Source: Halocynthiibacter sp049608145 (GTDB taxonomy: Bacteria > Pseudomonadota > Alphaproteobacteria > Rhodobacterales > Rhodobacteraceae). Taken from it: DNA of 64,000 bases. The stretch is from contig NZ_JBMYXF010000010.1 of assembly GCF_049608145.1 (NCBI RefSeq), positions 16,050 to 80,049 on the forward strand. The letters run 5' to 3'. This document shows, piece by piece, positions 17,865-25,872 of this stretch. A program made the position numbers and the translations under genes. Every line of letters starts with the position of its first letter. Position 1 is the stretch's first letter. The notes under the pieces were generated by a model that saw only the letters and a list, made by a program, of their open reading frames with translations, had not been told where the DNA came from and did not search any database.

Positions 17865-18692
17865 TCAATCTGGGATCTTGATTTCAGCGGTCTTCAGCGC
17901 CTCTGCAAGTCTATGCTGTGCGGTGCCTGGTTTCAATGGCTGCTGCTGGTTTTCAGCCGGTGCCCAGCCTGTCAGGGTAATGACGTCAAATGTCGCGGGG
18001 ATGCGGCCGTCGGATGTTCCAAAGCTTTCCTGATAAATGGTCGATAATGCCTGAAATAGAGACCTTTTTGCGGGCTTTTTCAGGCGGCGACTTAAGGCAT
18101 TGCCTTCGCCCATAGCGCGTAGATCACGCATCAGAGAAAACGTATCAGAATAGGTCACATTGCGTGGCATATTGTCGGCGACGGGCAGGGCAAAACCAGC
18201 CCGCTGAAGCAAGGCGCCAAGATCCCGGATCTCTGCCATTGGTGCGACGCGGGGCGATAGGCCGCCGGTTTGCTGAACTTCTGCCTCTGCAAGGGCGCTG
18301 CGCAATTCTGCAAGGGTTTGTCCGCCAAACAAGGTTCCTAGGAATAATCCATCAGGTTTCAGGGCGCGTCTGCATTGGATCAGTTGCCCGACAGGATCAT
18401 CCGCCCAATGCAAAGCCAGGGCATGAATGACCAGATCACAGCTTTGTTCTGGCAGTTCAAGCACATCGGAATCCGCCACAATCCGGGCGTTGGGCAGAAA
18501 ATTTGCCCAGAAATCGGGAAAGCCTGTGACAATTGCAGGGGATTTAAACGACCTGTTAACCTCGTTGAGTCTTTCCTGAAGCTCAAGCGCGGTGTCTTCC
18601 AGAAGGAAGGTTGCTGGCGCTTCCATTGCAGTGGCACGGGCGCGGTTGCGCAAAAGTTGCCTGCGATCGGTCAGTCTATCTGGTTCGTTCAT
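17865..18692 (-). CDS. NDUFAF5-like methyltransferase-fold protein
   Basis: 275 residues. The block LGTLFGGQTLAELRSAL and GGLSPRVAPMAEIRDLGALLQRAGF match, by recall, the mitochondrial complex I assembly factor NDUFAF5, an arginine hydroxylase of subunit NDUFS7. The fold is that of a class I SAM methyltransferase, but the glycine-rich motif I expected near residues 45-60 is missing: the sequence there reads VNRSFKSPAIVTGFPDFWA. Start at ATG 18692; the longer frame upstream runs into the ComF gene. It is followed by hemH. Methyltransferase or hydroxylase function is inferred, not shown. Confidence 0.75.
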   Translation of the reverse strand: MNEPDRLTDRRQLLRNRARATAMEAPATFLLEDTALELQERLNEVNRSFKSPAIVTGFPDFWANFLPNARIVADSDVLELPEQSCDLVIHALALHWADDPVGQLIQCRRALKPDGLFLGTLFGGQTLAELRSALAEAEVQQTGGLSPRVAPMAEIRDLGALLQRAGFALPVADNMPRNVTYSDTFSLMRDLRAMGEGNALSRRLKKPAKRSLFQALSTIYQESFGTSDGRIPATFDVITLTGWAPAENQQQPLKPGTAQHRLAEALKTAEIKIPD

Positions 18693-18733
18693 CCGTTGCT
18701 CCGGAAGCGTGCCGCAAAAAAGGTTTGCCTGCG

Positions 18734-19462
18734 ATGATGATGCAAAAAGCGCTTGATGTTCTTTACCCGCCCCAATGCCTGACATGCAATGCCACGGTGG
18801 AAACAGCCGACGGTGGGCTTTGTGCGGATTGCTGGGGGAAGACCCCATTTATCACCGGTCCCGCCTGCGATTGCTGCGGTGCATCTTTACCGGGCCAAGA
18901 AATAGACGATGGTCGGTTGAAATGTGATGAGTGCCTGACAGTGTCACGTGCCTGGTCGCGGGGGCGTTCCGTGGGGCTGTATGGTGCGAACATCCGCCAG
19001 ATGGTACTGTCCCTGAAGCACGGAGACGGGGCAGAACTGGCAAAACCTGCAGGGCGATGGATGGCGCAGACAGCAAAAGATCTGATCAGCCCCCAAACCC
19101 TTGTGGCGCCCGTTCCCTTGCATTGGTCGCGACTGTTGAAACGGCGTTATAATCAGTCCGCACTGATGGCATCAGCTTTGGCGCAGCAGGCAGGTATTGC
19201 TTATTGTCAGGATCTGATGATCCGGCGTCATAAAACCCCAACACTGGACGGAAAATCGGCGCAGGAACGCAATGACATCATGTCCGGGAACATTTTTGTG
19301 CACCCCCGTCGTAAGATTCGTATGGCGGGGCGCCCGGTTTTGATTGTGGACGATGTGATGACATCCGGGGCAACATTACAGGCCTGTGCCGGTGCCTGTT
19401 TGATTGCCGGTGCGTCACGGGTTGATGTTGTTGTGCTGGCACGCGTTGCGAAGGATGCATAA
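18734..19462 (+). CDS. comF: ComF-family phosphoribosyltransferase-like protein
   Basis: 242 residues. Zinc-binding cysteines C15/C18, C30/C33, C45-C48 and C64/C67 form the N-terminal ComF finger. The C-terminal half is a PRTase fold with the PRPP-binding motif VLIVDDVMTSGATL (about 203-216). ComF is needed for DNA uptake in naturally competent bacteria but is also widespread elsewhere. Start at ATG 18734, only 41 bases from the divergent NDUFAF5-like start, so the two promoters must overlap. Thirty-six bases downstream begins grxC. Confidence 0.88.
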   Translation: MMMQKALDVLYPPQCLTCNATVETADGGLCADCWGKTPFITGPACDCCGASLPGQEIDDGRLKCDECLTVSRAWSRGRSVGLYGANIRQMVLSLKHGDGAELAKPAGRWMAQTAKDLISPQTLVAPVPLHWSRLLKRRYNQSALMASALAQQAGIAYCQDLMIRRHKTPTLDGKSAQERNDIMSGNIFVHPRRKIRMAGRPVLIVDDVMTSGATLQACAGACLIAGASRVDVVVLARVAKDA

Positions 19463-19498
19463 ATCCCTATAAGTTTATTCAAACTGAAGGGAAATGCG

Positions 19499-19756
19499 AT
19501 GAAAACCGTTGAGATCTATACATCCTCGCTGTGCGGGTTCTGCCATGCTGCGAAACGCCTGTTGAACAAAAAGGGCGTCAAATTTACTGAAATTTCTGTG
19601 GATGGTGATCGTGCTTTGCGTGCAAAGATGACGAAACGCGCGCAGGGTCGTACCTCTGTTCCGCAGATCTTCATTGGTAAAGAACATATCGGCGGATGTG
19701 ACGAATTGCATGGTCTCGAACGCCAGGGTGCCCTTGATATCATGCTGGAAGGGTAA
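19499..19756 (+). CDS. grxC: Glutaredoxin 3
   Basis: 85 residues, single thioredoxin fold with the dithiol active site C12-G-F-C15 and the TSVPQIFIG loop with the cis-proline, plus GGCDEL for glutathione binding. It reduces disulfides and glutathionylated proteins. Two bases separate it from the Nit amidase gene, which also serves glutathione metabolism. Confidence 0.95.
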   Translation: MKTVEIYTSSLCGFCHAAKRLLNKKGVKFTEISVDGDRALRAKMTKRAQGRTSVPQIFIGKEHIGGCDELHGLERQGALDIMLEG

Positions 19757-19758
19757 CA

Positions 19759-20604
19759 ATGCGCGCCGGGCTGATCCAACTGTCGTCATCTGACATTCCC
19801 GCAGATAATTTGCGGGATGTGTTGGGTTATATGCATCAGGCAAAGGCCGAAGGGGCCGGTTTTGTGCTGACGCCAGAGGTGACCAACTGCGTGTCTAACA
19901 GCCGCAGCCATCAGAAATCTGTCCTGCAGCATGAGGCGGACGACATTACCCTTGCCGGTATCCGGGATGCGGCTGCGAAGCTGGGGCTTTGGGTGTTGAT
20001 CGGGTCTATTGGCCTGAAAACCGGCGATGAAGACGGTCGTTTTGCCAACCGATCTTTCATGATCAGCCCGACGGGCGACATTGTTGCGCGCTATGACAAA
20101 ATCCACATGTTTGATGTGAATATTGATGCGCAGGAAAGTTTCCGCGAATCAGCGGGCTATCGCCCAGGCGAACAGGCCGTTGTTGCGGATACAGATTTCG
20201 GCAAAGTCGGCATGACGATCTGCTATGATGTGCGTTTTCCGCAATTACACCGCGCGCTGGGCCATGCAGGCGCGGATATCATCACCGGACCTGCCGCGTT
20301 TTCGCCCGTATCTGGTGCCGCACATTGGCATGTTCTGCTGCGCGCGCGGGCCATTGAAACCGGGTGTTTTGTTCTGGCTCCAGCGCAATGCGGCAAACAT
20401 TCTGTCAGCACGGGCAAACCGCGATACACCTATGGGCACAGCCTGGCCGTTGCCCCCTGGGGTGAGATCCTGGCAGACGGTGGTGAAGAACCTGGCTTGA
20501 CCATGGTTGATCTCGATTTGGCCAAAATTTCTGAGGCACGCGGGCGCATTCCAACCCTGACCCATGATCGTGAATTCACACGACCCAAAGGAATGGCTGA
20601 GTGA
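19759..20604 (+). CDS. Carbon-nitrogen hydrolase, Nit1 type (deaminated glutathione amidase)
   Basis: 281 residues with the nitrilase-superfamily triad E40, K114 and C155 (MTICYDVRFP). By recall the overall sequence resembles Nit1, which hydrolyses deaminated glutathione, a side product of transaminases. The adjacency with glutaredoxin supports a glutathione-linked role; a different amide substrate is possible. The stop overlaps the next gene by four bases (GTGA). Confidence 0.82.
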   Translation: MRAGLIQLSSSDIPADNLRDVLGYMHQAKAEGAGFVLTPEVTNCVSNSRSHQKSVLQHEADDITLAGIRDAAAKLGLWVLIGSIGLKTGDEDGRFANRSFMISPTGDIVARYDKIHMFDVNIDAQESFRESAGYRPGEQAVVADTDFGKVGMTICYDVRFPQLHRALGHAGADIITGPAAFSPVSGAAHWHVLLRARAIETGCFVLAPAQCGKHSVSTGKPRYTYGHSLAVAPWGEILADGGEEPGLTMVDLDLAKISEARGRIPTLTHDREFTRPKGMAE

Positions 20605-21041
20605 CAGACGGTTCTGATCCCCTCGCAATTGCCCTGTTTTCCGAAGTTTTCATGACGGGACAACTTGCACGCAACCGGCTGTCAAAGGCCCTGCCGAAAG
20701 GGATGGAACTGTCACATTTCTCGGTTCTAAACCATCTGGCCCATGTGAAAGATGAGAAATCCCCGGCGCAGCTGGCGCGGGCTTTTCACGTGACCAAAGG
20801 CGCGATGACCAATACGTTGTCTAAGCTGGAATGGGCGGGTTATGTGCATATTCGCCCGGATTGGGATGATGCGCGGCGCAAGTTTGTATCAATCAGCCCA
20901 GCCGGCAAATCAGCACGCGATGCGGCGTTGCACGCGATCACGCCGGTGATTGGCGATGCGGTGCATGACATCGGCCCAGAGAAAATCCGCGCGGCGTTGC
21001 CGGTCTTGCGCACATTGCGGGACGAGTTGGACGAAGATTAA
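20601..21041 (+). CDS. MarR-family transcriptional regulator
   Basis: 146 residues with a winged-helix core (SPAQLARAFHVTKGAMTNTLSKLEWAGYV) and the basic wing DDARRKFVSISPAGK. MarR proteins repress by binding short palindromes and release on ligand or oxidant binding; the ligand here is unknown. GTG start inside the end of the Nit gene, so it is probably cotranscribed with grxC and nit. The stop shares a palindromic TTAA with the ubiG stop on the other strand. Confidence 0.85.
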   Translation: MTDGSDPLAIALFSEVFMTGQLARNRLSKALPKGMELSHFSVLNHLAHVKDEKSPAQLARAFHVTKGAMTNTLSKLEWAGYVHIRPDWDDARRKFVSISPAGKSARDAALHAITPVIGDAVHDIGPEKIRAALPVLRTLRDELDED

Positions 21042-21796
21042 ACGCGGTTTACGCTGGCTGTGACATAGTTCACGGACAGATCCCGATCAGAAATGGACCA
21101 GCTCCAAAGCAGGGGGTTAAAGACAAACCCCTTGCGATCAACAGGCTCTATTCCGGCGGTTTTGATCAATTCCACCAGTTCATCTGGGGTAATGAATTTC
21201 TTCCAGTCGTGGGTGCCTTTGGGCAACCAACGCATGATATGTTCCGCGCCAACAATCGCAACTGCAAAGCTTTTTGGATTGCGGTTGATGGTAGAACACA
21301 ACAGCAAACCACCTGGTTTCAACAAGATTTTGCAGGCATGCATGAATGCCTGGGGATCAGCGACATGTTCGATGACTTCCATATTCAGGACAACGTCAAA
21401 CACTTCGCTTTCCAGCGTCAAATCTTCGGCTAGGCAATTGCGGTAATCGATCTCAAGACCCATTTGACGTGCATGCGCCTGTGCCACGGGAATATTGCCA
21501 GACGCTGCATCTGCGCCAACCACATCTGCGCCAAGCCGCGCCATGGGTTCGGATAACAACCCGCCACCACAGCCGATATCTAGGATTCGCAGGCCCTGAA
21601 ACGGCAGGCTGTCGTTCAAATCGCGGTCAAATTCTGCGGCAATCTGGCGCGTGATGTAATCCAGGCGACAGGGGTTCAGCATGTGTAAGGGCTTGAATTT
21701 ACCGTTGGGATCCCACCACTCGGCCGCCATCGCTTCAAATTTGGCGACTTCATCCGCGTCAAAAGTATTGGTGTTATTCTCAGGAGCGGCTTGCAT
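21038..21796 (-). CDS. ubiG: Ubiquinone biosynthesis O-methyltransferase
   Basis: 252 residues; performs both O-methylations of ubiquinone synthesis. SAM motif I ILDIGCGGGLLSE is followed by GADASGNIPVAQAHA and VLNMEVIEHVADP, all typical of UbiG. EWWDPNGKFKPLHMLNP near the start is the family signature. Start at ATG 21796; the frame is open far upstream into pip but that part is not convincing. Divergent from pip. Confidence 0.95.
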   Translation of the reverse strand: MQAAPENNTNTFDADEVAKFEAMAAEWWDPNGKFKPLHMLNPCRLDYITRQIAAEFDRDLNDSLPFQGLRILDIGCGGGLLSEPMARLGADVVGADAASGNIPVAQAHARQMGLEIDYRNCLAEDLTLESEVFDVVLNMEVIEHVADPQAFMHACKILLKPGGLLLCSTINRNPKSFAVAIVGAEHIMRWLPKGTHDWKKFITPDELVELIKTAGIEPVDRKGFVFNPLLWSWSISDRDLSVNYVTASVNRV

Positions 21797-21877
21797 TCTG
21801 GACCCCGTGTGGTTTTGTTGGCGCATTGTATGAAAGAGCGTATCGCCTGTTTGTGGGGGAAATGCTATAGGATTTCT

Positions 21878-22864
21878 ATGAACAAGACAGCAGGCCAAAT
21901 CAGCGCAGAGCCCCGGCTTTATCCCGGTACGGAACCCTTTGACCGGCGCACCTTGGATGTGGGTGATGGGCACCAGATCTATGTCGAACAATGCGGTCGG
22001 CGTGATGGTATTCCGGTGATTGTTGTGCATGGCGGCCCTGGCGGGGGATGCAGCCCAATGATGCGGCGGTTCTTTAATCCAGATAAATACCGGGTGATCC
22101 TGTTTGATCAGCGCGGTTGCGGGCGGTCCCGGCCCTTTGCTTCGGTGGAAAACAACACGACCTGGCATTTGGTTGCCGATATGGAAAATATCCGCAAAAC
22201 CCTAGGAATAGACACCTGGTCTGTCTTTGGTGGCAGCTGGGGCGCGACATTGTCGCTGGTCTATGCGCAGACCCATCCGGAACGTGTGGATAAGCTGTTT
22301 TTGCGGGGCGTATTTCTGGCACGGAAAGCAGAACTTGACTGGTTCTACGGTGGCGGGGCCGGGCAGTACTGGCCTGAACTGTGGGACCGTTTTGTAAATC
22401 TTGTGCCTGAAGATGAACGCCACGATCTGATGGGGGCCTATCACCGGCGACTGTTTGGCGAAGACGGGGCAGAGCAACGCAAATTTGCGATGTCTTGGGC
22501 GATTTGGGAAAATGCCCTGGCGTCTATGGGTAATAACGGCACGCCTTATGAGGTTCCGCAAGGCTATGCGCTGGCGTTTTCACGCTTGGAAAGCCACTAT
22601 TTTGTGAACGGCGCTTTTCTGGAGGAAGGTCAGATTTTGCGCGATATGCATAAGATCCATGACATTCCGGCCATCATTGTGCAGGGGCGATATGATATGA
22701 TCTGCCCGCCGGCGTCCGCATGGAAGCTGGCGCAGGGCTGGGACAAAGCGCATCTGACGATGATCCCCGCGGCAGGCCATGCTTTGTCGGAACCCGGGAT
22801 CATGCAGGCGTTGATTGCGGCGACGAATGACTGGGCTGCCGATCCGCGCTGGGTGCATGTGTAA
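21878..22864 (+). CDS. pip: Proline iminopeptidase
   Basis: 328 residues, alpha/beta-hydrolase. Oxyanion motif HGGPGGG (51-57), DQRGCGRS (77-84), nucleophile S120 in GGSWGATLS, then the aspartate in GRYDMICP and the histidine in AAGHAL. It removes N-terminal proline from peptides. Start at ATG 21878 with TAGGA upstream; 81 bases separate it from the divergent ubiG start. It is followed by the rimP promoter and leader. Confidence 0.94.
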   Translation: MNKTAGQISAEPRLYPGTEPFDRRTLDVGDGHQIYVEQCGRRDGIPVIVVHGGPGGGCSPMMRRFFNPDKYRVILFDQRGCGRSRPFASVENNTTWHLVADMENIRKTLGIDTWSVFGGSWGATLSLVYAQTHPERVDKLFLRGVFLARKAELDWFYGGGAGQYWPELWDRFVNLVPEDERHDLMGAYHRRLFGEDGAEQRKFAMSWAIWENALASMGNNGTPYEVPQGYALAFSRLESHYFVNGAFLEEGQILRDMHKIHDIPAIIVQGRYDMICPPASAWKLAQGWDKAHLTMIPAAGHALSEPGIMQALIAATNDWAADPRWVHV

Positions 22865-22873
22865 GGTTGGGCC

Positions 22874-22902
22874 TTGCAGACTCAGTTTATTATGCGTATA
22901 TG
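22874..22902 (+). promoter_or_regulatory. Predicted promoter of the rimP-nusA-infB operon
   Basis: TTGCAG (22874-22879), 17-base spacer, TATATG (22897-22902). Transcription would begin near 22909, giving a leader of about 95 bases before rimP. Prediction by eye only. Confidence 0.5.
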
Positions 22903-22914
22903 ACAGATAACAGC

Positions 22915-22978
22915 GGCGCGCTGGCTTCCAAAACCAGCGCCCACCGGAAATTGCAACGGGCCGCGCGCCCGTTTTTTT
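22915..22978 (+). promoter_or_regulatory. Attenuator-like leader of the rimP operon
   Basis: Hairpin 1 pairs 22918-22924 (GCGCTGG) with 22934-22940 (CCAGCGC). A terminator pairs 22955-22961 (AACGGGC) with 22967-22973 (GCCCGTT) and runs into seven T (22972-22978), only 25 bases before the rimP GTG. A third pairing, 22915-22921 (GGCGCGC) with 22963-22969 (GCGCGCC), would break both. The three cannot coexist, which is the architecture of a transcription attenuator. The alternative is a plain terminator for pip. Confidence 0.55.
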
Positions 22979-23003
22979 GTGTTCTGACATCAGGGGAAAC
23001 ACC

Positions 23004-23594
23004 GTGTCTGATCTTATTGCGAAAGCTGCGATTGATCGTCGCCTTCTTGAACTGCTTCAACCCACTATCGAAGATATGGGTTTTGAAGTGGTGCGCATCC
23101 GTCTGATGAGTGGCAATGTCGCCACGCTTCAGCTGATGGTGGAACGGCCCGATGGCGGCATTGATGTGGATGAATGCGCGCAGGTTTCAACTGCCGTGTC
23201 TGCGATCATGGATGTCGAAGACCCAATCGTTGATAATTATTCACTTGAAGTGTCCAGCCCAGGTATTGATCGCCCGCTGACCCGTCTGAAAGACTTTGAT
23301 AACTGGAATGGTTACGAAGCCAAGATGGAAACAAGCGAGTTGATCGACGGGCGTCGTCGTTTCAAAGGCACGCTTGCGGGCACTGAAGATGGCGAAGTTC
23401 TGATCACGTTGGATGCGACCAAGAACACGGATCCAGTGACAATTGGTCTGCGGTTCGAATGGCTGGCCGATGCCAAACTGATCCTGACGGATGAGTTGAT
23501 TAAAGAAATGCTGCGTCAGCGCAAAGCCGCTGGCATTGTTGACGAAGACCAATTTGACGAAATCCAAACCGACAACGGTTCTGAGGAGGACTGA
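23004..23594 (+). CDS. rimP: Ribosome maturation factor RimP
   Basis: 196 residues; needed for late assembly of the 30S subunit. The block LEVSSPGIDRPLT is the family hallmark. I take the GTG at 23004, preceded by AGGGGA at good spacing, rather than the frame opening at 22977. The C-terminus is acidic. First gene of rimP-nusA-ylxR-infB; two bases separate it from nusA. Confidence 0.95.
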   Translation: MSDLIAKAAIDRRLLELLQPTIEDMGFEVVRIRLMSGNVATLQLMVERPDGGIDVDECAQVSTAVSAIMDVEDPIVDNYSLEVSSPGIDRPLTRLKDFDNWNGYEAKMETSELIDGRRRFKGTLAGTEDGEVLITLDATKNTDPVTIGLRFEWLADAKLILTDELIKEMLRQRKAAGIVDEDQFDEIQTDNGSEED

Positions 23595-23596
23595 AT

Positions 23597-25216
23597 ATGG
23601 CGATTACCAGTGCAAACCAGCTGGAACTGCTGCAAACCGCAGAGGCCGTAGCCCGCGAAAAGATGATCGACCCCGGTCTGGTCATCGAAGCGATGGAAGA
23701 GAGCCTGGCGCGTGCGGCGAAATCCCGTTACGGCGCGGAAATGGACATTCGTGTTTCTATTGACCGCAAAACCGGCAAGGCGACGTTCACCCGTGTGCGT
23801 ACGGTTGTTGAAGACGACCTGCTGGAAAACTATCAGGCTGAACTGACGGTTGAGCAGGCGAAACAATACACGGCTGATCCTGCGATTGGTGACGAACTTT
23901 CTGACGAAGTTCCGCCGGTTGAAATGGGCCGTATTGCAGCGCAATCTGCGAAACAGGTTATCCTGCAGAAGGTGCGCGAAGCTGAACGTGACCGTCAGTA
24001 TGAAGAATTCAAAGACCGCGCCGGAACAATCATCAACTGCGTGGTTAAGCGCGAAGAATACGGCAATGTTATTGTTGATGTAGGCCGCGGCGAAGCGATC
24101 CTGCGTCGCAACGAAAAAATTGGCCGCGAAAGCTATCGCCCGAATGATCGTGTGCGCTGCTACATTAAAGATGTGCGTCGCGAACAGCGTGGCCCGCAGA
24201 TCTTCCTGTCCCGTACCGATCCGCAATTCATGGCGGAACTGTTCAAGATGGAAGTGCCAGAAATCTATGACGGTATCATCGAAATCAAAGCCGTGTCCCG
24301 TGACCCGGGTTCCCGCGCAAAGATCGCTGTGATTTCTAACGATGGTTCCATCGATCCGGTTGGTGCCTGTGTTGGTATGCGTGGTTCCCGCGTTCAGGCC
24401 GTTGTAAACGAACTTCAGGGCGAGAAAATCGACATTATTCCTTGGAATGATGATCAGCCAACCTTCCTTGTGAACGCGCTGCAACCTGCGGAAGTGACCA
24501 AGGTTGTTCTGGATGAAGAAGCAGAACGCATCACTGTTGTTGTGCCTGACGAACAGCTGTCCCTGGCAATTGGTCGTCGTGGTCAAAACGTACGTCTTGC
24601 TAGCCAGCTGACCGGTCTGGATATCGATATCATGACCGAAGCGGACGAATCTGAACGTCGTCAGGCGGAATTTGCTGTGCGCACCAAGCTGTTTATGGCG
24701 GCTCTGGATGTGGACGAATTCTTTGCGCAACTGTTGGTATCCGAAGGCTTTACCAACCTTGAAGAAGTTGCCTATGTCGAAATTGACGAACTTCTGGTGA
24801 TCGACGGTGTTGACGACGGCACAGCAGGCGAACTGCAAACCCGTGCCCGTGAATACCTGGAAGCTGAAAATCAGAAAGCCATCGATGCGGCACGTGAACT
24901 GGGCGTCGAAGACAGCCTGTTCGCATTCGAAGGCCTGACACCACAGATGGTTGTTGCGCTGGCGGAAGATGGGGTGAAGACCCTGGAAGATTTCGCAACC
25001 TGTGCTGACTGGGAACTGGCCGGTGGCTGGACTGTGGTTGACGGGCAACGTGTGAAAGATGACGGCGTTCTTGAGAAATTCGAAATGTCTCTGGAAGAAG
25101 CGCAGGATCTGGTCATGACCGCCCGTATTCAATTGGGTTGGGTTGATCCGGCAGAACTGGAAGCCGAAGCATCAGAAGAAGATGCTGACGCCGAAACAGA
25201 GGAGGCTGAGGCCTGA
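23597..25216 (+). CDS. nusA: Transcription termination/antitermination factor NusA
   Basis: 539 residues: N-terminal RNA-polymerase-binding domain (to about 130), S1 domain (GTIINCVVKREEYGNVIVDVGRGEA..., about 135-200), two KH domains (GACVGMRGSRVQAV and AIGRRGQNVRLA as their loops), then two acidic helix-hairpin-helix repeats and a very acidic tail. It controls pausing and termination. In E. coli the operon is controlled by NusA itself, which makes the leader structure upstream interesting. Confidence 0.97.
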   Translation: MAITSANQLELLQTAEAVAREKMIDPGLVIEAMEESLARAAKSRYGAEMDIRVSIDRKTGKATFTRVRTVVEDDLLENYQAELTVEQAKQYTADPAIGDELSDEVPPVEMGRIAAQSAKQVILQKVREAERDRQYEEFKDRAGTIINCVVKREEYGNVIVDVGRGEAILRRNEKIGRESYRPNDRVRCYIKDVRREQRGPQIFLSRTDPQFMAELFKMEVPEIYDGIIEIKAVSRDPGSRAKIAVISNDGSIDPVGACVGMRGSRVQAVVNELQGEKIDIIPWNDDQPTFLVNALQPAEVTKVVLDEEAERITVVVPDEQLSLAIGRRGQNVRLASQLTGLDIDIMTEADESERRQAEFAVRTKLFMAALDVDEFFAQLLVSEGFTNLEEVAYVEIDELLVIDGVDDGTAGELQTRAREYLEAENQKAIDAARELGVEDSLFAFEGLTPQMVVALAEDGVKTLEDFATCADWELAGGWTVVDGQRVKDDGVLEKFEMSLEEAQDLVMTARIQLGWVDPAELEAEASEEDADAETEEAEA

Positions 25217-25239
25217 TCGGGCCTCAGATCGCTAAGACA

Positions 25240-25872
25240 ATGGCGCGAGGTGGCCGCATAAAAGATCGTGATGTATCGGAACGTCGATGCATTGCGACCG
25301 GAGAAACCCAGCCCAAGGCCGGGTTGATCCGTTTTGCTGTCGGGCCTGAGGCACAAATCGTGCCTGACGTGCTTGAAAAACTGCCCGGACGCGGCATATG
25401 GGTAGCAGCAGATCGTGATGCGCTGACAAAGGCTGTCACGAAAGGGCTGTTTTCCCGCGGCGCAAAGCAAAAAGTTCAGGTCGCTGACGATCTGGTCGAT
25501 CAGGTAGAAGCTGCAGTGCAGCGTAATTTGATTAATCTGCTTTCGCTGGCCCGTAAGGGCGGTTATGCGGTGCAGGGATATGAGAAAGTTAAAGGGATGC
25601 TTGCCAATGAAATGGCAGATGTCCTGATACAGGCCTCTGATGGGTCTGCGCGCGGAAAATCCAAGCTACGTCGACCGGAAGGCGACGACAGTTTCATCGG
25701 CATTTTGACCGGACAGGAATTGGGTTTGGCTTTCGGGCGGGAAAATGTGATACATTGCGCGCTTGCGACTGGCGGACTCACGCTACGTGTAGTAGAGGAA
25801 GCCAAACGCCTGCATGGCGTGCGCGGAAACGGCGGTGACATGGGGTCACTGGAAAGGTTTGAAACCACATGA
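25240..25872 (+). CDS. YlxR (DUF448) fused to an L7Ae-like RNA-binding domain
   Basis: 210 residues. Residues about 10-85 are the YlxR RNA-binding domain (RRCIATGETQPKAGLIRF, then LPGRGIWVAADRD). Residues about 95-190 are an L7Ae/YlxQ-like domain (NLINLLSLARKGGYAVQGYEKV). Gram-positives encode these as two genes in the same place between nusA and infB; here they are one chain, as is usual in alphaproteobacteria. The stop overlaps the infB start (ATGA). Confidence 0.9.
   Translation: MARGGRIKDRDVSERRCIATGETQPKAGLIRFAVGPEAQIVPDVLEKLPGRGIWVAADRDALTKAVTKGLFSRGAKQKVQVADDLVDQVEAAVQRNLINLLSLARKGGYAVQGYEKVKGMLANEMADVLIQASDGSARGKSKLRRPEGDDSFIGILTGQELGLAFGRENVIHCALATGGLTLRVVEEAKRLHGVRGNGGDMGSLERFETT

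Noticed and set aside
22915..22945. Anticodon-arm-like hairpin (GCTGG, CTTCCAA loop) upstream of rimP, where E. coli has a tRNA gene
   Set aside because: No T-arm (TTCGA-like) sequence, no acceptor stem and no D-arm fit around it; better explained as a leader hairpin.
23516..25132. Long open frame (about 538 codons) antisense to nusA
   Set aside because: Mirror of the biased codon use of nusA; no ribosome site, low-complexity phenylalanine/asparagine-rich product, no recognisable domain.
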